From Ochrobactrum sp. BTU1 (lineage in GTDB: Bacteria > Pseudomonadota > Alphaproteobacteria > Rhizobiales > Rhizobiaceae), in contig CP076355.1 in assembly GCA_018798825.1 (NCBI GenBank), forward strand, positions 1,084,001 to 1,148,000: 64,000 bases of DNA, given 5' to 3'. The notes under the pieces are model-generated. The model did not search any database, was not told the DNA's origin, and saw only the letters and a list, made by a program, of their open reading frames with translations. The translations under genes and the position numbers were made by a program. Within the stretch, counting starts at the first letter, position 1. Each line of letters begins with the position of its first letter. Of this stretch, positions 8,145 to 17,995 are shown one piece after another.

Positions 8145-8250
8145 TGTCAACTGCCCCTGAACTTTTGCTTGTCGTTGGAGTTTAGGCGGTAGATGGATTA
8201 GCGGTCTCTGTAATCCGGACAAGGGTGATGCCAGCATTGATTGTAATTCA

Positions 8251-8937
8251 ATGACCGGTCTGGCAAAATTACGTCACCCCAATAGGATTAGGATTCCGTT
8301 GAAGAGATACGTTTCGTTTTACACAAATAAGCTGCGCAACACTTTGACGTGTTCGCCCTCGACTATTGCCCTCGTCGGTAATAGCGAAACAGCAGCGGGC
8401 AAAGCGTCTGAGATTGATGCTCATGACTTTGTTGTACGCATTAACCGAGCCATGCATTACGGACGAACGGGTGTTAAGACCGATGCCCTAGCGATTATAA
8501 ACTGGAGCAGTCCGGGATGCTGGATGAGTAACGGAGAAACACCCATCAATCCAGATGCGCTGGCGTCAGCAAAGACGATCTGGTTGCCAATGCCACCGGA
8601 AGAAATGGAATCCGTCAGAAATGATCAACCTGGGGACTTCCCTTGGCCAGGATATGTAGATTTCACTGCAGATGTAATTGATAAACTCGTAAATGGGCGC
8701 CCGTTTGTGAGATTTCCGCCTATGATTTGGCGCGACTTGACCGAAGGCTTACGACGACTAGGGGCCGAACATACAAAAGCTGCAAGCACAGGTGCGTTGA
8801 TACTCGCTTACCTCGTGCGGGCATATCCTAAGTCCTCAATCAGTCTTTACGGATTTTCTTATGAAGGCTGGCCTGGTCACCCTTGGGAACAAGAAAAAAA
8901 ATGGGCATCGTCTTGTTCCAATGTAATTTCCAGATAA
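8251..8937 (+). CDS. GT29-like (sialyltransferase-fold) glycosyltransferase
   Basis: 228 residues. Residues 39-75 carry the GT29-type sialylmotif pattern: IALVGNSE, then EIDAHDFVVRINRA and YGRTGVKTDAL. Later come STGALILAYLV...SISLYGF and a C-terminal GHPW-x-EKKW. The family transfers sialic-acid-like sugars; here the sugar is unknown. Next to two other glycan genes it probably modifies host surface polysaccharide. It is short for the family and ends right after a run of eight A, so a frameshift trimming the C-terminus is possible. The start lies in a hairpin without a good Shine-Dalgarno. Confidence 0.7.
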   Translation: MTGLAKLRHPNRIRIPLKRYVSFYTNKLRNTLTCSPSTIALVGNSETAAGKASEIDAHDFVVRINRAMHYGRTGVKTDALAIINWSSPGCWMSNGETPINPDALASAKTIWLPMPPEEMESVRNDQPGDFPWPGYVDFTADVIDKLVNGRPFVRFPPMIWRDLTEGLRRLGAEHTKAASTGALILAYLVRAYPKSSISLYGFSYEGWPGHPWEQEKKWASSCSNVISR

Positions 8938-9046
8938 ACTTCAAAGATGTGGGCAACTGAACAGGGCGAACGTCTTAAACTTAACCTAGAGTTCAGAGTA
9001 GACTCGCAACAACGCATTCGCAGCAGCCCTTCTATCCAGTATATAT

Positions 9047-11929
9047 TCATCTGAACTTATTATTAAGGTAAGCTAGCACTCGCCAAACGAGAGACGCTAC
9101 TCTTCTTAGAGCAGAATATAGCCTCGGAAATCGATGTGCCCGAACTGAAATTGCGTTAACTAATCTTATAATCTTTCGATTTTCATAAGCGTGCAAACGC
9201 GCTAACAGATCACCAGATTCGCCTTGAGTTCTGCAAAGACGTTGTAGCTGAAGCGTTTCAAATCGAGATAATCCCGCACTGGTCTGGTACAGCCTTATCT
9301 CCCCTGGCCAATCCGAATATGTTCTAGCCATAGAATTCTTGCGCACACGGTAGAGACAAGTAACTTTTGGAATAATAGCAATGCGCAATCCGTTTGCTAT
9401 AACATTGAGAAAAAAAGCCCAATCTTCGTATTTTGCTTTTGAGTTTGCGTTCCACCCGCCCATTCCCCGTGCGAAAGAAACTCTATAGCCCGAATTTGCA
9501 TGACCTAGATCGTTTTTAGTCTGAGACGTAACGAAACCGTCGCCGATTGGACGATAGACGTATCGCCCCTTAGAGACCTGTTTGTTATAGTCAGTACCAG
9601 CATCGAAAGCTTCTAAATATGGAACTGCAGCTGCGGCTGACGGATCTCTTTCAAAGGCTTCAACAATAGTCTTCACCCAATCATTTAGAGGTACGTCATC
9701 AGAGTCAGCGTTCAATATTAAGTCTGTCTCACAAGCTGATAACGCTGTATTGCGAGCACCAGCCAGACCGCAATTGTACGCATGATCAATGATCCTGAAA
9801 GGTACTTTGAGGACTCGCTTGGTGACAGCCTCCATATCTTGGCGGCTCTTGTAGTTTGAAGCATCATTTACAATTATTACTTCAGACGGCCGAACTGATT
9901 GTTGGTTTATTGCCTTTAATAGGTCTTCAAACTCACTTATGTCCGTATTGTAAAACGGTATCATGATGGAAGCGGTTAAGCTGGCCAAGTCACTTTGATG
10001 ACCATTAGCATATCTTATTTGGGCTGCATCAGCATTTGATCTTCTTAGATCAGCAGTTAGATCATCAATAATACTCGATTTTTTTGCGTTATTCAGGTCA
10101 ACAAATTCTCGAATTTTATAACGGAGGGAGTCCGCATTGAGATCAACGAGGCAGTCCCGCCAGGCGTCGACTTTGAACATTTCAGGTATGCCACCGGCGT
10201 TTCCAGCAAGAAGCAGGCCCCCATTCGCCACGACATCGTAAACAGCTAGCGGGAAGTTATCTCCACGGTAAGGCTCAACAAATAGACTGTCACCTCTATT
10301 TTCTCTTATGTATCCAACCAGCTTGTTGAAATCGAAATCGGTGTGAATAGATACCTTAAAAGCCTTTCGAATTTCTGGCTCATTGTGGAAACCGCCTCTT
10401 GGTCCGCGACCAATCAAGACGACTTCTTCAATGCCTTTAGATTTTAGCTCTGTACAGAATGCTGAATCAAAGGACGAGCAAAATAAATCGAAACCTTTCA
10501 TTGGTATCAACTTGCCAATAAAAACGATCCGCTTAACATTTGAATAATTCGCGTTGAAAACGTCAATGTTCGGATAGCGATAAGGGCACATCATAACCTT
10601 ATCATTCGCGATATTAATGCCAGATTGTGCGTAAAAATTTCGCAGAAATACAGATGGAAATACTACAACATCCGATAGTTCAATCGAGATTTTCTCTTTT
10701 ATCGCGAACATCTGAGAATCTTGGCCAAACCAATAATTACTAGCATTCTCGAGATAATGCTGATTACCGTGGCAATGCACCACTGTTGTTATTGAATCTG
10801 GTAAGATGCCGGCGTGTTTCGCCTGGGCAATCCGCATACCTATTCCGAGATACTCTTGAAAATGAATCTCTCTGAGATCGGGAAAAATGAAAAGAAACTG
10901 AAGCAGGGACTCGAGCAATAAGTCAGATGCACCAACATCGTCTATCTTAGAAGGATCGACTAAATCTGCAGCACTGAATACTGCGTCACCCTTTGCTATA
11001 TTCTTCTTATCGAAGTCGAACGCCGCGAAAACTGCAGACCCAGGAGTTGACCGGTGCCAATCAGCTACGAAGGTTCCAATGCCTCCACTTGGCACTAAAC
11101 CCGGGTACTCTGTTGTCAACATTAATGATGATACGTTCTGGTCTTGAATTCCGTACCGTGCTGCAATTTCTTTATATGCCACTGAATCAAATGAGCACTC
11201 CGCTAAAAGCGTGCTGGCCTTATCATCATGAACATTCGCGCGAATATTCGACATACTCTCAACGCAGAATCCAGATGCTAGCAGCAAGTTACGAAGCTCG
11301 GCATTAGTCCATTCGCGAACATGCGCGGGGTTTGCAGGCTTCGCGGATAATGATTGATACCCTAGCCGTGATCTATCAGGGGTTGATATGAAAGCCCTAT
11401 TTTGTGTGTTACTTTCTAATATCAACCGAACAAATGCCAGTAACGGACGAGGGTCTGGCAAATGCTCTATTACGTCCGCACAAACAACCACGGTCGGAAT
11501 ACCATCTCGGAACCGTTTCGCCAGATCAATCACCTCATTCCACGAAGTCAAGTCGCATTCGATGTGGTTCGCAGCTGGATAATTTTCGATAGCAGCTGTA
11601 AGAGAACCAGCGAAATCAACGGCAAAGACTTCCAGGTCTAGCTCTGAAAAAAGACTCTTGAGTTTTAAGGCACTCCCACAACCAATATCAACGATACGTT
11701 TTGCAGTGGATTTATCTGAATACTTCTTGGCCGAATGATATGTATCGGGCTGCCAGACAATGTCTGAAGTTAAACCATCATTGAAAATGTCATTGATTAG
11801 ACGAGCATTGGCATTTACACCAAAATTCCATTGTTTGCTTGCTGTATAAGCGTGAGAAACATTGAGATTATCGTATGGGCGAATCTCTAAATTGGCAGCG
11901 TCTGGCATTTCAAAATTGTGGTTTGTCAC
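9047..11929 (-). CDS. tri-domain methyltransferase-GT4-GT2 glycan enzyme
   Basis: 960 residues. Residues 75-230: class I SAM methyltransferase (IVDIGCGSALKLKSL as motif I, CADVIEHLPDP). Residues 265-650: GT-B/GT4-type glycosyltransferase (SGGIGTFV, RIVFIGKLIPMKGFDLF, VEPYRGDNFPLAVYDV, NAGGIPEM). Residues 655-900: GT-A/GT2 transferase (SIMIPFYNTD, LILNADSDD with the DxD-like motif, KYEDWAF). One chain could extend and cap a surface sugar. It lies 9 bp after the epimerase gene and is A/T-richer than the tail genes, a sign of transfer. Serotype conversion or receptor masking is the likely role. Confidence 0.8.
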   Translation of the reverse strand: MTNHNFEMPDAANLEIRPYDNLNVSHAYTASKQWNFGVNANARLINDIFNDGLTSDIVWQPDTYHSAKKYSDKSTAKRIVDIGCGSALKLKSLFSELDLEVFAVDFAGSLTAAIENYPAANHIECDLTSWNEVIDLAKRFRDGIPTVVVCADVIEHLPDPRPLLAFVRLILESNTQNRAFISTPDRSRLGYQSLSAKPANPAHVREWTNAELRNLLLASGFCVESMSNIRANVHDDKASTLLAECSFDSVAYKEIAARYGIQDQNVSSLMLTTEYPGLVPSGGIGTFVADWHRSTPGSAVFAAFDFDKKNIAKGDAVFSAADLVDPSKIDDVGASDLLLESLLQFLFIFPDLREIHFQEYLGIGMRIAQAKHAGILPDSITTVVHCHGNQHYLENASNYWFGQDSQMFAIKEKISIELSDVVVFPSVFLRNFYAQSGINIANDKVMMCPYRYPNIDVFNANYSNVKRIVFIGKLIPMKGFDLFCSSFDSAFCTELKSKGIEEVVLIGRGPRGGFHNEPEIRKAFKVSIHTDFDFNKLVGYIRENRGDSLFVEPYRGDNFPLAVYDVVANGGLLLAGNAGGIPEMFKVDAWRDCLVDLNADSLRYKIREFVDLNNAKKSSIIDDLTADLRRSNADAAQIRYANGHQSDLASLTASIMIPFYNTDISEFEDLLKAINQQSVRPSEVIIVNDASNYKSRQDMEAVTKRVLKVPFRIIDHAYNCGLAGARNTALSACETDLILNADSDDVPLNDWVKTIVEAFERDPSAAAAVPYLEAFDAGTDYNKQVSKGRYVYRPIGDGFVTSQTKNDLGHANSGYRVSFARGMGGWNANSKAKYEDWAFFLNVIANGLRIAIIPKVTCLYRVRKNSMARTYSDWPGEIRLYQTSAGLSRFETLQLQRLCRTQGESGDLLARLHAYENRKIIRLVNAISVRAHRFPRLYSALRRVASLVWRVLAYLNNKFR

Positions 11930-11938
11930 AGCTGTATC

Positions 11939-12847
11939 CTATAAGCTATTCAATGTGATGGTGATGCCCTCACGCAATCCGATGATTGGACGCCAGTTTA
12001 GTTCATTTCTGATTAGTGATATATCCAGAACGCTTTTCTTAACATCGAAACTTCGTTCTGGAAGAGTTTTTTTATTTAGACGACTTCTCGTCGCATCTTC
12101 TACTAGTGATATTATTTCGCTGACACTTCTGCCTTCTCCACTCCCAATGTTGAAAATCTTGTGCTCCCCAGCATAAGGTATAGCAGCCGACATCGCCTTC
12201 ACCGCGTCAGAAACAAAGATATAATCTCTCTGAGTGCCTCCATCTCCATAAACGTCGAGCGTGGCCCCAGATTTAATTGCGTTAACTACCGCCGCGATTA
12301 GCCCAACTCCTTTTTCAGTCGATTGAAACGGGCCATAGGGATTAGAAAGACGAAGAATAGTGTAATCAAGGTTTTTCGCAGTAGCAAAAACACGAAAGTA
12401 ATTTTCTAGCAGAAGTTTGTGAGCGCCATAAGCACTCATGGGGATAGTAGGATCATTTTCTCTCGAAGCTACAACTCCGTTATTTCCATAAACGGTTCCA
12501 CCGGAACTTAGAAAAAGAACTTTTTTAATAGAAGAACCGGCGCAAGCCTCAAGAAAAGACAATGTCGGCAAGACTGTGCGTTTGATATCTCCGGTTATAT
12601 CCGAGTTAACATTTGGAGGATTTGTTCCGTGTATGAGATGAAAGATGTAATCTTGTCCCATGACTACATGTTGTACGATTCTTGCATCGGAAAAGTCACC
12701 ACTGATGTACCGGATTCTGTTATCCGCGTGCTTAGGCTCCGATCTGCCGAACACACTCACCTCGTACCCATCCCGTAAGAGTTGTGAACACAGATGGGTC
12801 CCGATAAATCCAGCCCCTCCCAACACCAAAACACGTGCGTTTGACAA
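11939..12847 (-). CDS. NAD-dependent nucleotide-sugar epimerase/dehydratase
   Basis: 302 residues starting at a TTG (12847) with CAGGAG about 10 nt upstream. The Rossmann signature GGAGFIG is at residues 9-15, the SDR catalytic pair is S-S-G-G-T-V / YGAHK (Tyr about 139, Lys 143), and NPYGPFQ and IFNIGSGEG are typical of GalE-like extended SDRs. It probably makes the sugar donor for the adjacent transferase. Exact substrate not determinable. Confidence 0.85.
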   Translation of the reverse strand: MSNARVLVLGGAGFIGTHLCSQLLRDGYEVSVFGRSEPKHADNRIRYISGDFSDARIVQHVVMGQDYIFHLIHGTNPPNVNSDITGDIKRTVLPTLSFLEACAGSSIKKVLFLSSGGTVYGNNGVVASRENDPTIPMSAYGAHKLLLENYFRVFATAKNLDYTILRLSNPYGPFQSTEKGVGLIAAVVNAIKSGATLDVYGDGGTQRDYIFVSDAVKAMSAAIPYAGEHKIFNIGSGEGRSVSEIISLVEDATRSRLNKKTLPERSFDVKKSVLDISLIRNELNWRPIIGLREGITITLNSL

Positions 12848-12968
12848 GATATCAATCTCCTGCTTCTACTAAAATTCCGTAGAATATAGGAACAACACTG
12901 TCAAACCATAGTGAAAATCTCTGTCAATTCAGTAGATTGAGCAAAGGGTTGATACAACGGCTTTCACG

Positions 12969-13439
12969 CTAGGCAGCCAGCAACTCAGCCGCTCTTTCTT
13001 CACCGAATAGCTGTGTCGCCAACTGTTCAAGCAGCGGCCAAAGCTCGTGATCTGATCGGAAGGTCTGTGCTGCGCGGAAGATATTTCGCGAACGTGGATC
13101 TTGCGCCTCCATCGCCGCTTCAATCTGGGCAGCTTCAGTTGCTGTGGTGCGCTCCCATAGGGTGACAGCTGGCAGGATTGTGACAGGCTCGGTGTGCGGC
13201 GGCGTGTACTCGACAATAAGCCCATCAACGTAACGTCTGTAAGACTGATTGTCGTAAAGATCTCGCCATATGTCCTCTGCAATCTCAATCGCATTGGCTG
13301 GAATGATGCTTGCTGGATCATCGTAAGCAGCGCTGTGATATGTTGCGGACAGTATGCCGTCGCTGTTGAAGACAACGTAGATTTTGTTTTCCAGAGCACC
13401 TTCGGCGCTTTCAACATTCTCCGTCGATTGTTCATCCAT
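12969..13439 (-). CDS. tail-fibre-associated (chaperone-like) protein
   Basis: 156 residues from the ATG at 13439 (AGGAT upstream). Its place straight after the fibre gene, acidic N-terminus, IYVVFNSDGILSATYHSAAYDD pattern and helical C-terminus (RSDHELWPLLEQLATQLFGEERAAELLAA) fit a fibre assembly protein. No catalytic motif. It ends this minus-strand tail block; 120 bp of A/T-rich sequence with nothing recognisable separate it from the epimerase. Confidence 0.6.
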   Translation of the reverse strand: MDEQSTENVESAEGALENKIYVVFNSDGILSATYHSAAYDDPASIIPANAIEIAEDIWRDLYDNQSYRRYVDGLIVEYTPPHTEPVTILPAVTLWERTTATEAAQIEAAMEAQDPRSRNIFRAAQTFRSDHELWPLLEQLATQLFGEERAAELLAA

Positions 13440-13441
13440 GA

Positions 13442-14533
13442 TCAATATCCTATTGCAAGCCAGTCAAGCCTTCGAGCTTGACTGGCGTCTAACGCGCCCG
13501 TGGTTGGGTTTCTGAACCTCACCGCAAAACCACCTGTTGCAGGCCACACAGCTGACCGAACATATGACAAGATGGTCGTGATGTTGTAATCGCCATTCCA
13601 AGCAACAACTTTAAAGTTGTTTAAGTCAGTGTATGAGGTTGGAAGGCTTATAGATAAAACGCCAGCACTGTCCGTTGTTCCCGCTATGGTACCCATCTGC
13701 AATATCCAATTGTTGGGTAAGCGAAGCCAAGAACCACCATTAGCAAATCCCGATGCGGCACCCATTGTTGCAAACATGGCTGCACCCGTCGAACCGGCTA
13801 GCATGGAACGTGCAAGAGCGGTAAAAGGCGTTAGTCCAGCCGCAGCAGCACCTGTCAGATAGGGTAACTGATTTGCACTAGGCGTCCCGCTCAAATTTAG
13901 CAGTGCGATTGCAGCCGCGCCAAGGTCGCTCAACGCAAGATCGCCATTGGCATCAGTGCGCAGAAACTTGTTTGCTACGAGCGCCAATGTTTTAAGCGCG
14001 CCGTTCGCGTCCGTCTGTAGAATTTGACGTGCAGCTAGGGCTAGAGTTGTCAGATTTCCAGCGCCGTCGGTCTGCAAAATCTGACGGTTGCCTAGATCAA
14101 TCGCAGCAAGCTTGCCAAGGCTTCCTTTGGGATCCTTCACGCCAAAACTTGAGGTCGGCTCCAGCACATACCCACCAGTCGAGTTACCGACTGGAACCTT
14201 ACCTTCCTCAACGCCGATCTCAGCGAGGCTGGATAGGACACCGTTACCCAGTAGCTCGATGAGCGTTGTGGTTTGGGCGGTTACACGCGCACCATCTGGC
14301 AAGTAGCGTGCTCGATAAGGCGCATTGGTTAGGGACGTGCCAGTCCATGGTGCGGTCAATGTCAGCGACGTATTGCTATTCACACTGGCGATAACAGCCG
14401 TCAGGTTCTGGATTTGAAGCGTGTCGCCGGCTTTGAATGCGGCAGCCTGAAACATAGTGCCTGTGCCGGTAACAGTCGTAGACCCGTTGGCGAGCGTAAT
14501 CGTTCCCGACACATAATCAGGTAAAACGGCCAT
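13442..14533 (-). CDS. tail fibre / receptor-binding protein
   Basis: 363 residues. The N-terminus (TITLANGSTTVTGTGTMF...GDTLQI) is a small attachment domain. Residues 135-200 hold three imperfect repeats of the type RQILQTDGAGNLTTLAL, a beta-helical shaft. The C-terminus (SWLRLPNNWILQMGTI...DASQARRLDWLAIGY) matches gp53-like receptor-binding tips with WxAIGY at the very end. Adhesion to the host surface is expected, so the nearby glycan cassette may alter the same receptor. Confidence 0.8.
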   Translation of the reverse strand: MAVLPDYVSGTITLANGSTTVTGTGTMFQAAAFKAGDTLQIQNLTAVIASVNSNTSLTLTAPWTGTSLTNAPYRARYLPDGARVTAQTTTLIELLGNGVLSSLAEIGVEEGKVPVGNSTGGYVLEPTSSFGVKDPKGSLGKLAAIDLGNRQILQTDGAGNLTTLALAARQILQTDANGALKTLALVANKFLRTDANGDLALSDLGAAAIALLNLSGTPSANQLPYLTGAAAAGLTPFTALARSMLAGSTGAAMFATMGAASGFANGGSWLRLPNNWILQMGTIAGTTDSAGVLSISLPTSYTDLNNFKVVAWNGDYNITTILSYVRSAVWPATGGFAVRFRNPTTGALDASQARRLDWLAIGY

Positions 14534-14592
14534 AGATTTGCCTCCCCATGCAAAAGCACGGTCTGGTTAGTCAGATTGTTTGATTGAGACGT

Positions 14593-17500
14593 TCAGCGTT
14601 TCCAGACGAGCGATTTCAGATTTCCTGAACCGCTCAAATTCGTTCCGCTCTGGTTGTTGGTCTTTCTGACCTGATAGGTATTGTTTCCACGAACAGCACT
14701 GCTATCAATAGCCGCCGTGTTGATGGATACAGCTGTACTCTGACCAGTGGTGAGACCATAGCTGAACTGTCGAATGACAGCCCCTGTAGTGGTATTGATC
14801 AACCAGATCGTGGTTGTTGACTGTGTCGAACCACCGATAATGCTCAACGATGCATTGATGAACCAATCCAGCAAAATCGTGTTGCCTTGCGGACTGTTGA
14901 TCACGAATGAGCTCAAGGTAACATCATTGGCTGAAGTGTTAATATTATACGATGTGTCAGTCGTCGCCGTCACAGCGTTGAAGTCTAGATTGCTTGTTCC
15001 CACAATCAGATTGTTGATCACAGCATTCTGAATTTGCGCCCACTCTATCGAGACATTAACGATCTTCGCCCAGTCCATGACGAAGCCTTCGCCATACATG
15101 ACGTTGTTCTGAATGACGAAGGGGTGAAAAAACTCCGTGCCGTTCGTGAAAACAATCTGTGCAGCCATCAGCGCTATGCGAGCTTGTGTACTGTTGACGT
15201 CCAGAAAAAGCCCCGCGCTCTTCCAGTCGCCAACTGTCCCGCCCTCAACCTGCATACCGATACGAGAGTTCCAACCAGACGGCGCAACCGAGCTTGCCAT
15301 TCTGAACGTCGCATTTGCGCTGACATTGTTCACAACAGTCGTCAAACTGGTGATTGCCGTTGCCTGAGCTTCGACCTCATCTTCAACGCCGTCAACTCTG
15401 GCCTGAAGAAGTTGAACGATGCTAGCGCCGGTATTATCCCAGAGCTGCGCATTGATCCGGATCAGTTGCTGCCCTATCGCGCTGTTTGGACCAGTTGCGA
15501 CAAGGATGTCTTCTTGCCAGCTCGCCTGCGCATTGCTGAATGTGCTGGTGAGCTGACGGCTTAGGCGCTGGATATCTGAATAATTTGCATTGTGGTTGTC
15601 AGATGTCGTTGTTGCGAGTTCCTCAGCCTGACGGATGATTTCGCGCATCTGAGGACCAATCCAGCCCAGATAACCTTTCAGATCATCGTCAAGCCCCTCG
15701 TAATCAATTGGGTTCTGATCACCTTGAGCGTTGAGGGTGTGAACTTTGACAGATGCAGACCAAGCTACCGGCCTTGTCCCTGAAGCCACCCTCAGCCTTG
15801 TTCTGACCCACCAATCAGTAAGGCTCGTCAGACCGTTGACAATCTGAAAGACAGTTACGTCTTTCGTGACGAACGAGGAAAATACCTGTGACGGGTCATT
15901 GTCAGGCCAATATTGGATATCAACGCCTTCAACAGTGATGTCGTCAATCGCATCCCAGAACAGGCGAATGCCGGGATGTTCCTCTCCATTATCCCCTACA
16001 ACCAGGTTAGGAATAGCAGCGAAGTTTTGCACCTCAGCAAGGTAATCCGGATTTCCATTCGGTGTCGGAACGGGCGGGTTTGTTGCATATGCCGTTGGAT
16101 CAAAGATACCGTCGCCAACCTCCTGCCACGAAATGGAAACATCGCGAACGCTGTCGCTGCCCATTGCGCCAAGCGATTTAGAGTGAACCTGAAACTTGAT
16201 CGTGCGGTTATAGCGGGCTGAAACCCACTGAACCCACTGGCCGACCTGCAGCCCGAGGAACTTTGGATGAACGGTGAAGTTGCCGTTCGCCTGATACCGT
16301 GAGGCACGGATAGCAATATCTGCCAGACGGTCGCCTACACGCGGATCAGTGACGGCGGTGTAATCCACCTTGGAAGCCAGCCGCTCGCGATCCTGAGCCA
16401 ATGCAGCAGCATCAACACGTGTGGTGAGAGACGTGGTTTCATAGAACAAGTCTGGGCTGACATACGAAGCCGCAACAGTGTTTACGAGCTCAGTGCGAGT
16501 GCGCGTCAATGACAGCTGGAAAGACTTTTCCCATGCGATGTCATTATCAGTGATTGTCGCAACCACTGCTTGATTAGCGCCTACGATTGGATATTCACCT
16601 GTAACGCCTTCAATCCAAGAGCCTGCACAAGCCTCGCGCAATGGCGTCATGTTGGTTTCGTGCGTAACCCCGTCACCAGATGAAGCAATCAATGCCGCTG
16701 CATAACGCTTGCTACCGTCGGGCATGACTTCATCGCAGATATTCATCGCGGTGAACCATTCAGACAAAGGCAAACGGCTCTGCGCAACGCCTCGGCCAAC
16801 GATCTTTTCCGTGCCGTTGTAGATGCCTAGTTCAAGATTATACATCATGACAGCGGGATTATCGGAGAACGCCCAAGTATCCTGATTGTTTCTGCGCTGA
16901 GTTCCGGACCCGCCGACACTCGTGTCAAAGCGCGGATCATACAATGGAGCGCCACGAACCTCGAACATAAGGCTCGGCGGCGAAGTCAGATTGTCTGCCT
17001 CCATGCGTGACGTGACCACCACGTAGCAAATACCGGCTCCACGATGATCTGAGGTCCAGCGGCCGGGCGGATTGGCATCGGCAATTAGATTATAATCAGC
17101 GGCCTGATCCATCTTCCCCTGATAGAAACGAACCCAGACTTCGCCGCCTTCGTGGACGCCGAGCACTTTCCTGCCATATGCAATGTCGTCAGTGGTTAAG
17201 CTCTTCCACTCGCCATCCATCTGCACGCGCAAAAGCTCGGTGCATCGAAAGTCAGAAAGCTTGAACACGTCCTGCACCATCCGGTTGCCTTTACCGAACG
17301 CGTTGCGATAGACGTGATGCCCCATCGTGCCAAAGACGCCGAGACCAACCTCACGGACCAGATTTTCGCCGTACTTAGTTTCTGTGGCAGAGGCCGAGGA
17401 CTTAGGCGTCTGCTGAAAGATTGACGTGAGCGCGTATTTTGCAGCGACCAGAAGGCCGCCAAGCACAATGTTTGCAAGAACGGTACCGCCGAACAGCCAC

Positions 17501-17595
17501 GAGCCAAGGCCTACTAGCCCCGTTACAATAGAAACAGGGTCAGCCGCCGCAGGTGTTGCCAACAGCGCGAATAAAATCGCCAGAATGTAAAACAT
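14593..17595 (-). CDS. tail tip / host-specificity protein (gpJ-like)
   Basis: 1000 residues. It has a signal-like hydrophobic N-terminus (residues 1-60, with two further hydrophobic stretches), then the hub region (GHHVYRNAFGKGNRMVQDVFKL...), fibronectin-like segments around residues 540-640, and a helical then beta C-terminus (DUF1983-like stem, residues 640-800). Size and place between the peptidase-like gene and the fibre are those of gpJ. It should form the central tail spike and mediate adsorption. TGATG overlap with the upstream gene. Confidence 0.8.
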   Translation of the reverse strand: MFYILAILFALLATPAAADPVSIVTGLVGLGSWLFGGTVLANIVLGGLLVAAKYALTSIFQQTPKSSASATETKYGENLVREVGLGVFGTMGHHVYRNAFGKGNRMVQDVFKLSDFRCTELLRVQMDGEWKSLTTDDIAYGRKVLGVHEGGEVWVRFYQGKMDQAADYNLIADANPPGRWTSDHRGAGICYVVVTSRMEADNLTSPPSLMFEVRGAPLYDPRFDTSVGGSGTQRRNNQDTWAFSDNPAVMMYNLELGIYNGTEKIVGRGVAQSRLPLSEWFTAMNICDEVMPDGSKRYAAALIASSGDGVTHETNMTPLREACAGSWIEGVTGEYPIVGANQAVVATITDNDIAWEKSFQLSLTRTRTELVNTVAASYVSPDLFYETTSLTTRVDAAALAQDRERLASKVDYTAVTDPRVGDRLADIAIRASRYQANGNFTVHPKFLGLQVGQWVQWVSARYNRTIKFQVHSKSLGAMGSDSVRDVSISWQEVGDGIFDPTAYATNPPVPTPNGNPDYLAEVQNFAAIPNLVVGDNGEEHPGIRLFWDAIDDITVEGVDIQYWPDNDPSQVFSSFVTKDVTVFQIVNGLTSLTDWWVRTRLRVASGTRPVAWSASVKVHTLNAQGDQNPIDYEGLDDDLKGYLGWIGPQMREIIRQAEELATTTSDNHNANYSDIQRLSRQLTSTFSNAQASWQEDILVATGPNSAIGQQLIRINAQLWDNTGASIVQLLQARVDGVEDEVEAQATAITSLTTVVNNVSANATFRMASSVAPSGWNSRIGMQVEGGTVGDWKSAGLFLDVNSTQARIALMAAQIVFTNGTEFFHPFVIQNNVMYGEGFVMDWAKIVNVSIEWAQIQNAVINNLIVGTSNLDFNAVTATTDTSYNINTSANDVTLSSFVINSPQGNTILLDWFINASLSIIGGSTQSTTTIWLINTTTGAVIRQFSYGLTTGQSTAVSINTAAIDSSAVRGNNTYQVRKTNNQSGTNLSGSGNLKSLVWKR

Positions 17596-17987
17596 CAGGA
17601 AACCTTGAAGGCCCTCTCGGCCATTGTGCGTGGCAGGAAGCGCAAACCGTCCTCGCCTTTCACCGCGAAGCCGTATTCACAGAAGTAGCCAACAGTTTTC
17701 TCAAAAATGCCGACGTCACCGCGCTGTGCCATCGCAACAGGCGTTTCCTCGAAACGATCAGCCAGGACGGCACTTAAGCTGGCAAAGCCTCGCTGCTTTA
17801 TTAGGCGATAAGCACCTGCACGGCTTTTATATTTGCCGCGTACATCAGAAGCAGGATCAGTGCCTGTAACCGCTTCAATTGCGTCGGATGTGGTGAGAAG
17901 ACAATCGGACTTTCCCCAGACCAGGGGCGTGTTTATGTGCGCCTCCGTGACAGCCACGAGGCGTTTTTCCCATTCCGGATGTCGCAT
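17595..17987 (-). CDS. DUF6950-like tail assembly protein
   Basis: 130 residues. Conserved features are PLVWGKSDCLLTTSDAIEAVTG, D-x-RGKYKSRAGAYRLI and a closing RFLPR. Ser-Asp-Cys sits where NlpC/P60-like enzymes have their nucleophile. It takes the position of the gpK/NlpC peptidase in lambda-like tails, so a papain-like fold is plausible, but activity is not shown. Confidence 0.7.
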   Translation of the reverse strand: MRHPEWEKRLVAVTEAHINTPLVWGKSDCLLTTSDAIEAVTGTDPASDVRGKYKSRAGAYRLIKQRGFASLSAVLADRFEETPVAMAQRGDVGIFEKTVGYFCEYGFAVKGEDGLRFLPRTMAERAFKVS

Positions 17988-17995
17988 GGCGATCC

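Noticed and set aside
8183..8268. Stretch resembling a tRNA (GGTAGA, TTCAAT) before the GT29-like gene
   Set aside because: The anticodon and acceptor arms do not pair; only a TGCCAG/CTGGCA hairpin with an inner ATTGA/TCAAT stem remains.
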